From the NCBI GenBank assembly GCA_947364395.1, contig CANASS010000004.1:15211-79210 (forward strand): a DNA stretch of 64,000 bases, in the 5' to 3' direction. A program made the translations under genes and the position numbers. Source of the stretch: an uncultured bacterium. GTDB taxonomy: Bacteria; Bacillota; Clostridia; Oscillospirales; Oscillospiraceae. Under the pieces are notes generated by a model. It did no database searches, was not told the origin of the DNA, and saw only the letters and a list, made by a program, of their open reading frames with translations. Positions 24,517 to 32,604 of the stretch are shown here, piece after piece. Every line of letters begins with the position of its first letter. Positions within the stretch are counted from its first letter, which is position 1.

Positions 24517-25176
24517 TCAAGATTTCATCTTGAAACCGATTCCCCAAACGGATTCAATACAATCCCCCGCCCCCACGTCCCGCAGCTTTTTCCGCAGATT
24601 GCTCACGTGGGTCTTGAGGGAGCTCTCGGTGCAGTCCGGGGTGTCCTGCCCGATCTGTTCCAGCAGCCGGGACTTGGTGACCACCTGGGCGGGGTTTTCC
24701 ATCAGCAGCTTCAGGATGGCGTACTCCGTCCGGGTGAGGCGGGCCCTTTTCCCGTCCGCCTCCGCCCAGCGGTTCGCCGGGTCCAGCCGCAGGTTTTGGA
24801 AGGCAAGGGGGGCGTCCCTCCGAACAGGAGCCTCCCGCAGCCGCACCGCCACCCGGGCCAGCAGTTCCCGCAGGGCAAAGGGCTTTGTCACGTAGTCCGC
24901 CGCGCCCCCCAGCAGCATGGAGGTTTTGCTGTCGGTATCCGCCCTGGCGCTGACCACGATGACGGGTATGCCCGCCATGCGGGGCAGCGCCTCCTCCCCG
25001 GACAGGCCGGGGAGCATCAGGTCCAGCAGAATGAGGTCGGGGCGGGCCCGGTCCAGGGCCAGCACCGCCTCGGTGCCCGAGTAGGCCCGGCTCACCCGGT
25101 AGCCCTCCCCCTCCAGGGCCTCCTGGAGGAGGTTTCCGATGTGGATGTCGTCGTCTACGACCAGAATGTGGTCCAT
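24517..25176 (-). CDS. OmpR-family response regulator
   Basis: 219-aa regulator: receiver (residues 1-115; acidic DDD near residue 8, phospho-Asp in LILLDLMLPGLSG, KPF) and a winged-helix DNA-binding domain (about 125-219; LTRTEYAILKLLMENPAQVV, TDCTESSLKTHVSNLRKKL without the usual D-R start). First gene of the exporter operon; the start at 25176 (MDHILVVDDDIHIGN) has a GGGGGG ribosome site and fits the family N-terminus. The cognate kinase is the last gene of the operon. Probably autoregulates the operon. Confidence 0.93.
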   Translation of the reverse strand: MDHILVVDDDIHIGNLLQEALEGEGYRVSRAYSGTEAVLALDRARPDLILLDLMLPGLSGEEALPRMAGIPVIVVSARADTDSKTSMLLGGAADYVTKPFALRELLARVAVRLREAPVRRDAPLAFQNLRLDPANRWAEADGKRARLTRTEYAILKLLMENPAQVVTKSRLLEQIGQDTPDCTESSLKTHVSNLRKKLRDVGAGDCIESVWGIGFKMKS

Positions 25177-25210
25177 TGCGCGCCCCCCGTTTCTCTGTGT
25201 GCTGCCCTCA

Positions 25211-25239
25211 ATTATACGGAGGGCGGGGGGAAAGCGCAA
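25211..25239 (-). promoter_or_regulatory. sigma-A promoter of RR/ABC exporter operon
   Basis: -35 TTGCGC (25239-25234), -10 TATAAT (25216-25211), 17-nt spacing, 35 nt upstream of the response-regulator ATG. Confidence 0.75.
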
Positions 25240-25287
25240 GAAAAAAGGCTTGAAATTTCTCTTAATATTTTGTCCCGGGGCAAAGCA

Positions 25288-25324
25288 CGCCCCTCTGTGC
25301 GGACCGCTCGCGCACAGAGGGGCG
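25288..25324. repeat. 14-bp perfect stem-loop downstream of gltX
   Basis: CGCCCCTCTGTGCG / CGCACAGAGGGGCG with a 9-base loop, between the gltX stop codon and the exporter promoter. It may end gltX transcription although no T-run follows on that strand. The flank GGGGCGTACTTTT shares its core with the palindromes at 3821-3844, pointing to a dispersed intergenic element. Confidence 0.6.
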
Positions 25325-25348
25325 TACTTTTCATCTAAACTTTTCAGG

Positions 25349-26854
25349 TCACTGAAGCTTGTCCATCCCCAGCGCCGCCCGGCGCAGAGTCTCGTCCCTG
25401 CCCAGGATGCGGCACAGCTCCACCGCGCCGCCGGGAGTGACAGCCTTGCCCGCCACGGCGATGCGCAGGGGCCACATGAGGGTGGCGTTTTTCACCCCCA
25501 GCCTCTCCGCCAGCCCCACCAGCGCCCCGTGGATGGCGTCCTGGCTCCACTCAGGCAGGGCCTCCAGCACCGGGACTGCCTCCTTCAGCATGGCCAGGGA
25601 TACCTCGCCGTTGGTCTTGGATTTCTTGTTGGTGAACAGCTCCACGCCGTAGTCCGGCAGGGCGTCAAAGAAGTCCACCTTCTCCGGGACGTCGGACAGC
25701 TTTTCGCACCGGGCCTGGAGGAGGGCGGCGATGGCGGCGGCGTCATATGCCGGGTTTTTCACTGACTGTCTGATCCAGGGCTCCGCCTCCCGGGCGAAGG
25801 CCTCCGGCGTGAGCTCCCGCAGGTAAGCGGCGTTGAAATAATTCAGCTTGTCCATGTCAAAGGCGGAGGGGGACTTGGAGATACCGGAAATCTCAAAGGC
25901 CTCCACCAGCTCATCCATGGTGAAGAACTCCTGCTCGGCCAGATCGCCGTGGGGGGCCCAGCCCAGCAGGGCCACGTAGTTCACCACCGCTTGGGACAGG
26001 TAGCCCTGGGCCACCAGGTCCTGATAGGAGGGATCGCCGAGGCGCTTAGACATCTTGCGCACCGTCCCGGTGGCGGGGTCGTTGAACATCACCGAGGCAC
26101 AGTGGATGTAGGTGGGGATATCCCACCCGAAGGCCTGGTACAGCAGGTTGTATTTGGGGGCGGAGGACAGGTATTCCGCCCCCCGGACCACGTGGGTGAT
26201 GCCCATGAGGTGATCGTCCACCACGTTGGCGAAATTATAGGTGGGCAAGCCGTCGGACTTGATGAGGATCTGGTCGTCCAGCTCGGCGTTGTCCACGGTG
26301 ATCTCGCCGTACACCGCGTCTTGGAAGGTGGTGGACCCCTCCGGGATGCGCTGGCGGATCACGTAGGGCTCCCCGGCGTCCAACCTGGCCTGAATCTCCT
26401 CGGGGGTAAGGGAGAGGCAGCGCCGGTCATACTTGGCGTTGGGGCCGTCCTGGTGGAGCTCCGCCAGCCGCTCCTCGGTGCAGAAGCAGCGGTAGGCATG
26501 GCCTTTATCAATCAGCAGCTGGGCGTACTTCCCGTAAAACTCCCGCCGCTCCGTCTGGATATAGGGCCCCACCGGGCCGCCCACGTCGGGCCCCTCGTCC
26601 CAGGTGAGCCCGCAGCGCCGCATGGTGGCATAGATCACGTCCACCGCGTCGGCCACCAGACGGCCCTGGTCGGTGTCCTCGATGCGCAGGATGAACTTCC
26701 CCCCGGCGTGGCGGGCGATGAGCCAGGTATACAGCGCCGTGCGCAGATTGCCCACGTGCATGTACCCCGTGGGGGAGGGGGCAAACCGGGTGCGGACCTC
26801 GCCGTGGGGGATACGGGCTTCCATCCCGTCAAACCAGCTTTTGTCTATGGACAT
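25349..26854 (-). CDS. gltX: glutamyl-tRNA synthetase
   Basis: 501-aa class I aminoacyl-tRNA synthetase charging tRNA-Glu. HIGH-type motif in FAPSPTGYMHVGNLRTALY (residues about 22-40), KMSKR in RKMSKRLGDPSY, and the E-D-T-D-Q binding loop (IEDTDQGR). The C-terminal helical anticodon-binding domain is complete. The start at 26854 (MSIDKSWFDG) has GGAGG 8 nt upstream. Monocistronic with its own strong promoter; no T-box motif is present in the leader. Confidence 0.96.
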   Translation of the reverse strand: MSIDKSWFDGMEARIPHGEVRTRFAPSPTGYMHVGNLRTALYTWLIARHAGGKFILRIEDTDQGRLVADAVDVIYATMRRCGLTWDEGPDVGGPVGPYIQTERREFYGKYAQLLIDKGHAYRCFCTEERLAELHQDGPNAKYDRRCLSLTPEEIQARLDAGEPYVIRQRIPEGSTTFQDAVYGEITVDNAELDDQILIKSDGLPTYNFANVVDDHLMGITHVVRGAEYLSSAPKYNLLYQAFGWDIPTYIHCASVMFNDPATGTVRKMSKRLGDPSYQDLVAQGYLSQAVVNYVALLGWAPHGDLAEQEFFTMDELVEAFEISGISKSPSAFDMDKLNYFNAAYLRELTPEAFAREAEPWIRQSVKNPAYDAAAIAALLQARCEKLSDVPEKVDFFDALPDYGVELFTNKKSKTNGEVSLAMLKEAVPVLEALPEWSQDAIHGALVGLAERLGVKNATLMWPLRIAVAGKAVTPGGAVELCRILGRDETLRRAALGMDKLQ

Positions 26855-26888
26855 GGTAAAAACCTCCAAATCAAATTGTGTAATACTT

Positions 26889-26917
26889 ATTATATAAGGT
26901 AGAGAAGCTTTTTTCAA
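26889..26917 (-). promoter_or_regulatory. sigma-A promoter of gltX
   Basis: -35 TTGAAA (26917-26912) and -10 TATAAT (26894-26889), 17-nt spacing, about 35 nt before the gltX ATG. Confidence 0.85.
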
Positions 26918-26935
26918 GTGGCAACATAAAGGGGC

Positions 26936-26967
26936 AGAACAAACGCCCCGCAGAACTCTGCGGGGCG
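26936..26967 (-). terminator. terminator of the secreted-protein gene upstream of gltX
   Basis: An 11-bp GC stem CGCCCCGCAGA/TCTGCGGGGCG (26967-26944) followed leftwards by TTTGTTCT. It lies just before the gltX promoter and about 220 nt after the stop codon at 27186; the intervening DNA also has a GC hairpin near 27010-27030 but no gene. Confidence 0.65.
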
Positions 26968-27185
26968 CTAAACGCAGCCTGATCGGGCTTCGGGAAACTT
27001 GGTCCGGGGGGCTCCGGCGGCGGGCCGGAGCAGCCCCGGTTAAAGGAAGAGAGGAGATGCGGCGCATTGTCTGGCTTTCCTTCCTGACACTTCCAGTGTA
27101 CCACGAAGCTCACCAAGAAACCAGGGATAATTTGCGAAAATTTTGTTAATTATCTATGAATTCCCAGTAATAAAATTTTTAGATA

Positions 27186-27701
27186 TTACTGGATGGTATA
27201 GGGCCCCCGGGCCAGCACCTTCACGGTGGGGGAGCCTGCCTTTACCGACCGGGGGGCGATGGTGACCATGTACAGGTGGTTGACCGCCAGGGCCTGTCCA
27301 TTGCCCAGCACCGAGCCGGCGGTGGTGTCGATGAGGCCCACGCTGTCCTCGCTGACGCAGGTGGCCGCGCCGATGCGCAGCATCACCTCACAGCCCACGT
27401 CCCCCACCAGAGACTGGCCCTGGCTCAGGGTGACCACAGTGAACGCGCCGGAAGAAACCGTGCCGGTCCCCGTGCCGCCCTGGCCCGCCAGAATGTTTTT
27501 CAACGACTGCTCCATCTCCGCCTTGCGCTGGCTGACGGTCTGATCCACCATGTCCTTCACCTGCTTGGTATAGGTGTCGTTGAGGTAGCTCAGGGTCACC
27601 AGGGGGTCGGTCTGCCCCCCCGGCGTGCCGGAGGCGGCGTAGGCTGCGGTGAACAGGAAGCAGACGCACAGAGCGGCCGCCGCTACTTTCCATTTTTTCA
27701 T
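27186..27701 (-). CDS. secreted protein of unknown function
   Basis: 171 aa. A signal peptide (MKKWKVAAAALCVCFLFTAAYAA, cleavable after AYA) is followed by a short Gly/Thr linker, a predicted coiled segment (SYLNDTYTKQVKDMVDQTV, about 39-57) and a compact beta-rich domain (about 90-171) containing GAFTVVTLSQGQSLVGDVGCEVMLRIG and GNGQALAVNHLYMVTI. I do not recognise a named family. Good GGAG site upstream. It is co-oriented with, but about 200 nt after, the ndoA gene; relation to it is unclear. Confidence 0.75.
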   Translation of the reverse strand: MKKWKVAAAALCVCFLFTAAYAASGTPGGQTDPLVTLSYLNDTYTKQVKDMVDQTVSQRKAEMEQSLKNILAGQGGTGTGTVSSGAFTVVTLSQGQSLVGDVGCEVMLRIGAATCVSEDSVGLIDTTAGSVLGNGQALAVNHLYMVTIAPRSVKAGSPTVKVLARGPYTIQ

Positions 27702-27736
27702 ATGTAGGCTCCTCCAAGGTATTTTTCTGTCCGCCC

Positions 27737-27764
27737 AGCCCGCCCCGGCTCACCGGGACGGGCT
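27737..27764. other. GC hairpin between ndoA and the secreted-protein gene
   Basis: AGCCCGCCCCGG/CCGGGACGGGCT, 12-bp stem with one mismatch and a short loop. No T-run, so a weak terminator or mRNA-stabilising structure for the alr-ndoA unit. The 200-nt gap holds no convincing gene. Confidence 0.4.
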
Positions 27765-27904
27765 GATGGTACGGTAAAATTCTGCCCTGCCTCTCGTCGG
27801 GGCAAACTGCGCTTCTTCCGCTTCCGGCTCCGCCGAAAGCTCCATGCGCTCCGCTGCCCCTCCTCTCCCCACAAAAGCTGAAGGGCGCTTTTGCGGGGGC
27901 CACT

Positions 27905-28270
27905 TCAGACCAGCCGCTCCGGGCTCAGTCCGAAGCTGACCGCGATGGCGCTGTCCACTCGCCGCATTACCTGGTCGTCAACACGCCCCATGTGCTCCCG
28001 CAGGCGCTTTTTGTCCAGGGTGCGGATCTGCTCCAGCAGAACCACCGAGTCCTTGGGCAGGCCGCAGCTGTGGGAGGCCAGGGTGATATGGGTGGGCAGA
28101 CGGGCTTTCCCTGTCTGGGAGGTGATCGCCGCGGCGATCACCGTGGGGCTGTGCTTGTTGCCGGTGTCGTTCTGGACGATGAGCACCGGGCGGACGCCGC
28201 CCTGCTCGCTGCCCACCACCGGGCTTAGGTCCGCGTAAAAAATGTCGCCGCGTTTGACGCTGTTGTCCAC
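27905..28270 (-). CDS. ndoA: EndoA/NdoA-type mRNA interferase (MazF/PemK family)
   Basis: 121-aa toxin-family endoribonuclease. It matches Bacillus EndoA throughout: [47 protein letters not shown], and [17 protein letters not shown] with the catalytic R and T residues of the family. GTG start at 28270; the ribosome site is weak. In Bacillus the antitoxin gene ndoAI sits directly between alr and ndoA. Here the 154 nt between alr and ndoA contain a strong hairpin but no antitoxin-like frame. Confidence 0.94.
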   Translation of the reverse strand: MDNSVKRGDIFYADLSPVVGSEQGGVRPVLIVQNDTGNKHSPTVIAAAITSQTGKARLPTHITLASHSCGLPKDSVVLLEQIRTLDKKRLREHMGRVDDQVMRRVDSAIAVSFGLSPERLV

Positions 28271-28344
28271 AGGATCTCACACTCCGCCGGATATAGTGCC
28301 CGGCCAGCGTATGTAGACCGGGTACTATCATTCTCCCACGGGGC

Positions 28345-28385
28345 GGCGGCTTTTATACCGGGTTTCCCGGAAAAGCCGCCGCGGC
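28345..28385. other. nested hairpin between alr and ndoA
   Basis: GCGGCGGCTTTT ... AAAAGCCGCCGC with an inner CCGGG/CCCGG stem, about 12 outer base pairs. It occupies the place where the antitoxin gene lies in other Firmicutes. It could separate ndoA expression from alr or process the transcript. Confidence 0.5.
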
Positions 28386-28424
28386 TCACCGCCGGGTTCC
28401 TGCCCGGCGAGTCCCCCTGCTATC

Positions 28425-29555
28425 CTATGCGTCAAGGTAGACCCTGGGCACTCTGGGCGCGACGGCGCAGAGCAGCTCATAAGAAATGGTGCCCGCCAGC
28501 CGCGCGTGGCGCTCCACGGGCAGGTGGGGACCGAAAATTTCCACAATGCCGCCGGTCTTTACGCCGTCGCCCTCCTCCAGCCGGACCATACACATATCCA
28601 TGCACACCCGGCCCATGATGGGACGGTATTTCCCGTCCAGCCATACCATGGTCTTGTCCGACAGAACCCGGTGCAGCCCGTCGGCGTACCCGATGGGCAA
28701 TACTGCCGCCCGTCCTCCCGCCCCGCCGAAGCGGGCCGTACAGCCGTAGCTCACCGGGGTATCCGGCGGGAAGGCCCGCACCGCCGCCACCCGGCTGTAA
28801 AGAGACATCACCGGCTTGAGGCCGGGGCCGTCCAGCCCCTCGCAGGAGGGGTCCGGGTAACAGCCGTACAGCGCAATGCCGGGGCGGATCATATCCATGT
28901 GCGTACAGGGATAGTTTAACACGGCGGCGCTTGCGGCGCAATGGCGAATTTCAAAGGTGCGGCGGTATTTTTGCTCCAGCTCCTCCAGCAGGTCCAAAAA
29001 GCGCGTGAACTGAAGCATGGTATATTCCTCGTCCCCGTCGGCGCTGGCGAAGTGGGTGAAAATGCCCTCCGGCTCCAGGTGGGGCAGGGCGCACAGCTCC
29101 GCCAGCTCCCTGGCGGCGGCCTCCGGGTTGTGGTCCAGCACCCCCAGGCGGCTCATGCCCGTGTCCGTTTTCAGGTGAATCCTGGCCCGCTTTCCCGCCG
29201 CTCCGGCGGCGTCGGACAGGGCCTTTGCCAGCTCCGGGGTGAAAACGCTCTGGGTCAGGTCCAGGTCCACCACTTCGGTGGCCATCTCCGGCGGGGTGTA
29301 TCCCAGGACCAGGATGGGGGCGGTGATCCCGGCCCTGCGCAGGGCCGCCCCCTCGTCCAGGCAGGCCACCGCCAGATATTCCGCCCCCAGCTCCACCAGA
29401 CGGGCGGCGATGGGAACCGCCCCGTGGCCGTAGCCGTTGGCCTTCACAATGCCCAAAAACCTGCTGTTCGGGGCGCAGGCGCGCAGGTCCCGATAATTGT
29501 GCTCAAGATTGCCCAGGCTGACCTCGGCCCATGTGCGTGTTGTTTCCCGTCTCAT
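28425..29555 (-). CDS. alr: alanine racemase
   Basis: 376-aa PLP enzyme making D-alanine for peptidoglycan. The PLP lysine is in FLGIVKANGYGHGAVP (about residue 39). Other landmarks are HLKTDTGMSRLG, RPGIALYG and the catalytic tyrosine in TPVSYGCTARF, plus GRVCMDMCMV near the C-terminus. Its start overlaps the preceding lipoprotein gene by 53 nt. The order lipoprotein-alr-ndoA is the conserved Firmicute ydcC-alr-ndoA block, here without acpS and ndoAI. Confidence 0.96.
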   Translation of the reverse strand: MRRETTRTWAEVSLGNLEHNYRDLRACAPNSRFLGIVKANGYGHGAVPIAARLVELGAEYLAVACLDEGAALRRAGITAPILVLGYTPPEMATEVVDLDLTQSVFTPELAKALSDAAGAAGKRARIHLKTDTGMSRLGVLDHNPEAAARELAELCALPHLEPEGIFTHFASADGDEEYTMLQFTRFLDLLEELEQKYRRTFEIRHCAASAAVLNYPCTHMDMIRPGIALYGCYPDPSCEGLDGPGLKPVMSLYSRVAAVRAFPPDTPVSYGCTARFGGAGGRAAVLPIGYADGLHRVLSDKTMVWLDGKYRPIMGRVCMDMCMVRLEEGDGVKTGGIVEIFGPHLPVERHARLAGTISYELLCAVAPRVPRVYLDA

Positions 29556-30153
29556 TCTGTGACCTCTCCGATGTAAAGTTACTTATGCGGGCCGTCAGCA
29601 CCGTCTCCCCCGCCGTGCTCACCTCGGCGGCCAGCAGGGCCCCGCCGGCCCGGTCAAAGGTGAGCAGGTACTGGGTGCCGGTATCCGCCTCCAGCTCCGG
29701 GTCCCGGAAGGAGATTTGCAGCAGCTCGCCGTTCTCCCCCGACCAGGCGCATTTGGCCATCCAGCCCTTTTCGATCTGCTCCATAAACGCGGTTGCGGCG
29801 GACACCGGGGTGAGCCCGTCCCCGTCCAGCAGGCCCAGGGACAGCCCCGCGCCGTCGTACTCCAGCACTGTTTCCCCCTGGGCCACCCGGGCGGTGATCC
29901 CCGCCACCAGCTCCGGGGCGGTGACGGTGAGCACCGTCTCTCCATCCCTGCGCCACTGAACGTCCATGGAGAAGTCGTACACCGTTTCGGTGTAGTACAC
30001 CGAAACGTCCATCGCGGCGGACCAGCCCGCCAGCCCCTGGTACTCCTCCCGGAGGGCCAGCGCCGCATCCTCCGGGGTCCCGCCCGCGCTTCCGGCCCGG
30101 CAGCCGGACAGCAGCAGGGTTATCATCAGTACACAAGACGCCATCTTGCGCAC
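29503..30153 (-). CDS. LolA/YdcC-like lipoprotein
   Basis: 216-aa lipoprotein: short signal and lipobox LLLSGC (Cys18 or so), then a beta-rich region (YYTETVYDFSMDVQWRRDGETVLTV..., in pieces) resembling LolA-type lipoprotein-carrier folds. GTG start at 30153 is favoured by GGAGGAGG about 8 nt upstream. Position directly before alr matches B. subtilis ydcC. The C-terminal tail (SERSQNETGNNTHMGRG) overlaps the alr start by 53 nt, an unusually long overlap. Confidence 0.82.
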   Translation of the reverse strand: MRKMASCVLMITLLLSGCRAGSAGGTPEDAALALREEYQGLAGWSAAMDVSVYYTETVYDFSMDVQWRRDGETVLTVTAPELVAGITARVAQGETVLEYDGAGLSLGLLDGDGLTPVSAATAFMEQIEKGWMAKCAWSGENGELLQISFRDPELEADTGTQYLLTFDRAGGALLAAEVSTAGETVLTARISNFTSERSQNETGNNTHMGRGQPGQS

Positions 30154-30180
30154 CCTGCGGTTCCTCCTCCCATTGATCGG

Positions 30181-31785
30181 TTATTTGATCTCACAAAGCG
30201 CATCGTTCTGCCCGGCCAGCTCTTTAAGGGCGTCAGGGAGCCGCTCGATGAGGTCAGATGGGGTCATGCCGTGCTCCCCCCTGTCCTCCGCCGCCAGGTC
30301 CCCGGCCCTGCCGTGGAGCCACACCGCCTTCGCCGCTTCGTCCAGGCCGCCGCCCTGGGCCAGCAGCCCCCCCATCAGCCCCGCCAGAACGTCTCCGCTG
30401 CCCCCTTTGGCCATGCCGGGGTTGCCGGTGGAGTTGACGGCGCACCCGCCGTTCTCCGCCGCCGTGACGGTCCGGTGGCCCTTGAGCACCACGACGCAGC
30501 GGCGCTCTGCGGCAAGGCTCCGGGCCGCCCCCAGCCGGTCCCGGATGGGCAGCTCGCAGCCGGACAGCCGGGCGAACTCCCCGTCGTGGGGGGTGAGGAC
30601 GGTGAGCCCTTCCCGCTCGTCCAACACATCTATATGCCTGGAAATGATATTTAGACCGTCGGCGTCCAGAATGACGGGACAGGTCAGCTCCCGCAGCAGC
30701 GTGAGGACCAGCTCCTCCGCTCTCCCGCCCTGGCCCAGGCCGGGTCCGATGACGGCGGCGGTACAGCCCTTGGCCTTTTCCACGATTTCATCGCCGCTCT
30801 CTGCCCAAGGCCACACCATCACCTCGTCGCAGCATTTGGCGGCCAGGATGGGGTACACCTCTTCGGGGACAGCCAGGGTCGTCAGCCCCACGCCGGAACG
30901 GACCGCCGCGCGGGCGCACAGGGCCGCCGCCCCGGTGTACCCCCGGCTTCCGGCTAATATGAACAGCTTGCCGAAATCCCCCTTATGGCCGTCCATCCGC
31001 CTGGGCGCCAGATACAAGTCCTCCCGCCCCACCAGCACGGTCTGGGGGCGCTCCGGGTACACCTCGCCGGGTATGCCGATGTCGGCGATAACCACTCGGC
31101 CGCTGTGCACCGCCCCCTGGCCCACGTATAATCCCGGCTTGCCACGGGAGAAAGTGACAGTGAGGTCGGCCTTTACCGCCGTGCCCATCACGTCCCCGGT
31201 GTCGGCGTGGATGCCGCTGGGCACGTCCACCGCTACCACCCAGCCCGTGCCCCAGCGGGTCATCCGGGCGGCCAGGGCCGCGTCCGGCCCCAGGTCCCGG
31301 CGGAGGCCCACCCCAAACAGGGCGTCGATGGCCACGTCAAAGGGCATATACTGCTCCTTGTGTTCCGGATCGAAGTCCTCCAGCATGCCCCCTTCTTCCA
31401 CAAGGCGGCGTTCCATCTCCAGGCAGTCGTCGGTCATCTTGTCCCGGTCCCCCACCAGGACGCACTTCACCCGCCAGCCCATCTCCAGCAGCAGCCGGGC
31501 GGCGGCCACCCCGTCCCCGCCGTTGTTGCCGGGGCCGCACCACACGATGGCCGACCGCCGCCGCATGGCCCAGAACTCCGCCTGTTCTTCTGGCGTGGGG
31601 GCGCGGCCATCGGTGGTGACCCAGCCCACCGGGCCGTCCAGCCCCGGGCCGGGGATGGGCAGGGCCCGCACCTCCCGCACCACGGCCATGGCGGCGTTCT
31701 CCATCAGCTGAGTGGACGGGATGCCCAGCTCCTCAATGGCCCGGCGGTCGGCCTCCCGCATCTGGGCGGCTGTGTACAGGTTCAT
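30181..31785 (-). CDS. nnr: bifunctional NAD(P)HX epimerase/dehydratase
   Basis: 534-aa repair enzyme for hydrated NAD(P)H. The N-terminal YjeF_N epimerase domain (about 1-215) shows DRRAIEELGIPSTQLMENAA and CGPGNNGGDGVAAARLL. The C-terminal ADP-dependent dehydratase domain (about 230-530) shows GKLFILAGSRGYTGAA, GPGLG, LDADGLN, LTPHDGEFARL and the catalytic GGSGDVLAGLMGGLLAQG. The start at 31785 (MNLYTAAQMREADRR) has AAAGGGGG upstream. It is transcribed ahead of the lipoprotein-alr-ndoA genes with a 27-nt gap. Confidence 0.96.
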   Translation of the reverse strand: MNLYTAAQMREADRRAIEELGIPSTQLMENAAMAVVREVRALPIPGPGLDGPVGWVTTDGRAPTPEEQAEFWAMRRRSAIVWCGPGNNGGDGVAAARLLLEMGWRVKCVLVGDRDKMTDDCLEMERRLVEEGGMLEDFDPEHKEQYMPFDVAIDALFGVGLRRDLGPDAALAARMTRWGTGWVVAVDVPSGIHADTGDVMGTAVKADLTVTFSRGKPGLYVGQGAVHSGRVVIADIGIPGEVYPERPQTVLVGREDLYLAPRRMDGHKGDFGKLFILAGSRGYTGAAALCARAAVRSGVGLTTLAVPEEVYPILAAKCCDEVMVWPWAESGDEIVEKAKGCTAAVIGPGLGQGGRAEELVLTLLRELTCPVILDADGLNIISRHIDVLDEREGLTVLTPHDGEFARLSGCELPIRDRLGAARSLAAERRCVVVLKGHRTVTAAENGGCAVNSTGNPGMAKGGSGDVLAGLMGGLLAQGGGLDEAAKAVWLHGRAGDLAAEDRGEHGMTPSDLIERLPDALKELAGQNDALCEIK

Positions 31786-31913
31786 ATGACGGCCCCCTTT
31801 CATTTTCCCACATTATACCGTTTTCCCCCCTGTATTTCAACCTTATTATTACGCTGGGGAGGAGATATCCCCCGCCAGAGACGGGAGTATCCGTTAAATC
31901 AGCGTTTTTCCAC

Positions 31914-31942
31914 TTGCATTTCACCCGTCAATGTGATATAAA
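31914..31942 (+). promoter_or_regulatory. sigma-A promoter of T-box/pheST operon
   Basis: -35 TTGCAT (31914-31919), -10 TATAAA (31937-31942), 17-nt spacing, just before the T-box leader. Divergent from nnr. Confidence 0.75.
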
Positions 31943-31949
31943 AGGAAAA

Positions 31950-32190
31950 GTGAAATGCGAGGAACGGGAAAATAGCGGGTTTGCGTATCCAAAGAGAGGG
32001 GCGGTCACCGGCTGAGAGCCGCCCCGGTATGTGCCGCTTGTTCGCCCGGGAGCGGCCCCCGAGAGGGGGACGGATTTGCGGTCCGCCGTTACCGGGCCTT
32101 GAGCGTCCGCGCTGTGCGCGGGAATGTGGGTGGTACCGCGGAAGGTCAGCCTTTCGTCCCCAGTTACGGGGAGGAAGGGCATTTTTTATT
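31950..32190 (+). ncRNA. T-box leader, probably tRNA-Phe specific
   Basis: The signature TGGGTGGTACCGCG lies at 32127-32140 and ends in the antiterminator bulge; UGGU would pair with an ACCA end, i.e. discriminator A as in tRNA-Phe. Stem I runs from about 31955: AAAGAGAGG and GGCTGAGAG distal motifs are present, and the 3' side of the specifier loop reads CTTGTTCG, containing the Phe codon UUC. An intrinsic terminator GCCTTTCGTCCCC/GGGGAGGAAGGGC followed by ATTTTTTATT (32150-32190) completes it. It commands a unit ending in pheS and pheT. Confidence 0.9.
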
Positions 32191-32208
32191 GAGAAAGGGA
32201 GGAAAAAC

Positions 32209-32565
32209 ATGTTTGGGTTTGGCTTGATGGATGCGCTGTTTCCTGTGATGTTCGGCTTGATATTTCTCCTCGTTACTGGCCTATTTTTGTATGGGCTCAT
32301 CTCCAGCATCCGGCAATGGAAGAACAACAACGCCTCCCCCCGGCTCACCGTGGAGGCGGAGGTGGTGACCAAACGCACCAGCGTCCACGGCGGCGGCGAA
32401 CACAGCCACGCTTCCACCTCCCACTATGTCACCTTCCAGGTGGACAGCGGCGACCGGATGGAGCTGCCCGTCACCGGCCCGGAATACGGGATGCTGGTGG
32501 AGGGCGACCGGGGCCGCCTGACCTTCCAGGGCACCCGGTATCTGGGCTTTCAGCGGGAGCGCTGA
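32209..32565 (+). CDS. DUF2500-family membrane-anchored protein
   Basis: 118 aa. One membrane helix (about residues 8-32), a polar linker (SSIRQWKNNNASPR) and a compact beta domain (RLTVEAEVVTKRTSV ... YVTFQVDSGDRMELPV ... GDRGRLTFQGTRYLGFQ). This matches the DUF2500 pattern; biochemical role unknown. It is the first gene after the T-box terminator, with GGGAGG upstream, so its expression should rise when Phe-tRNA is uncharged. Confidence 0.85.
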   Translation: MFGFGLMDALFPVMFGLIFLLVTGLFLYGLISSIRQWKNNNASPRLTVEAEVVTKRTSVHGGGEHSHASTSHYVTFQVDSGDRMELPVTGPEYGMLVEGDRGRLTFQGTRYLGFQRER

Positions 32566-32604
32566 ACCCCGGTTCGTCCAGCTGCAATAAAAAGGAGGGA
32601 ACCA

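Noticed and set aside
26968..27130. T-box or riboswitch in the gltX leader
   Set aside because: No GGTGG-ACCGCG signature; the gltX promoter lies only about 35 nt before its ATG, so the GC hairpins upstream belong to the preceding transcript.
28271..28424. Antitoxin (ndoAI) gene between alr and ndoA
   Set aside because: Reading all frames of the gap gives no ribbon-helix-helix or AbrB-like protein with a start and ribosome site.
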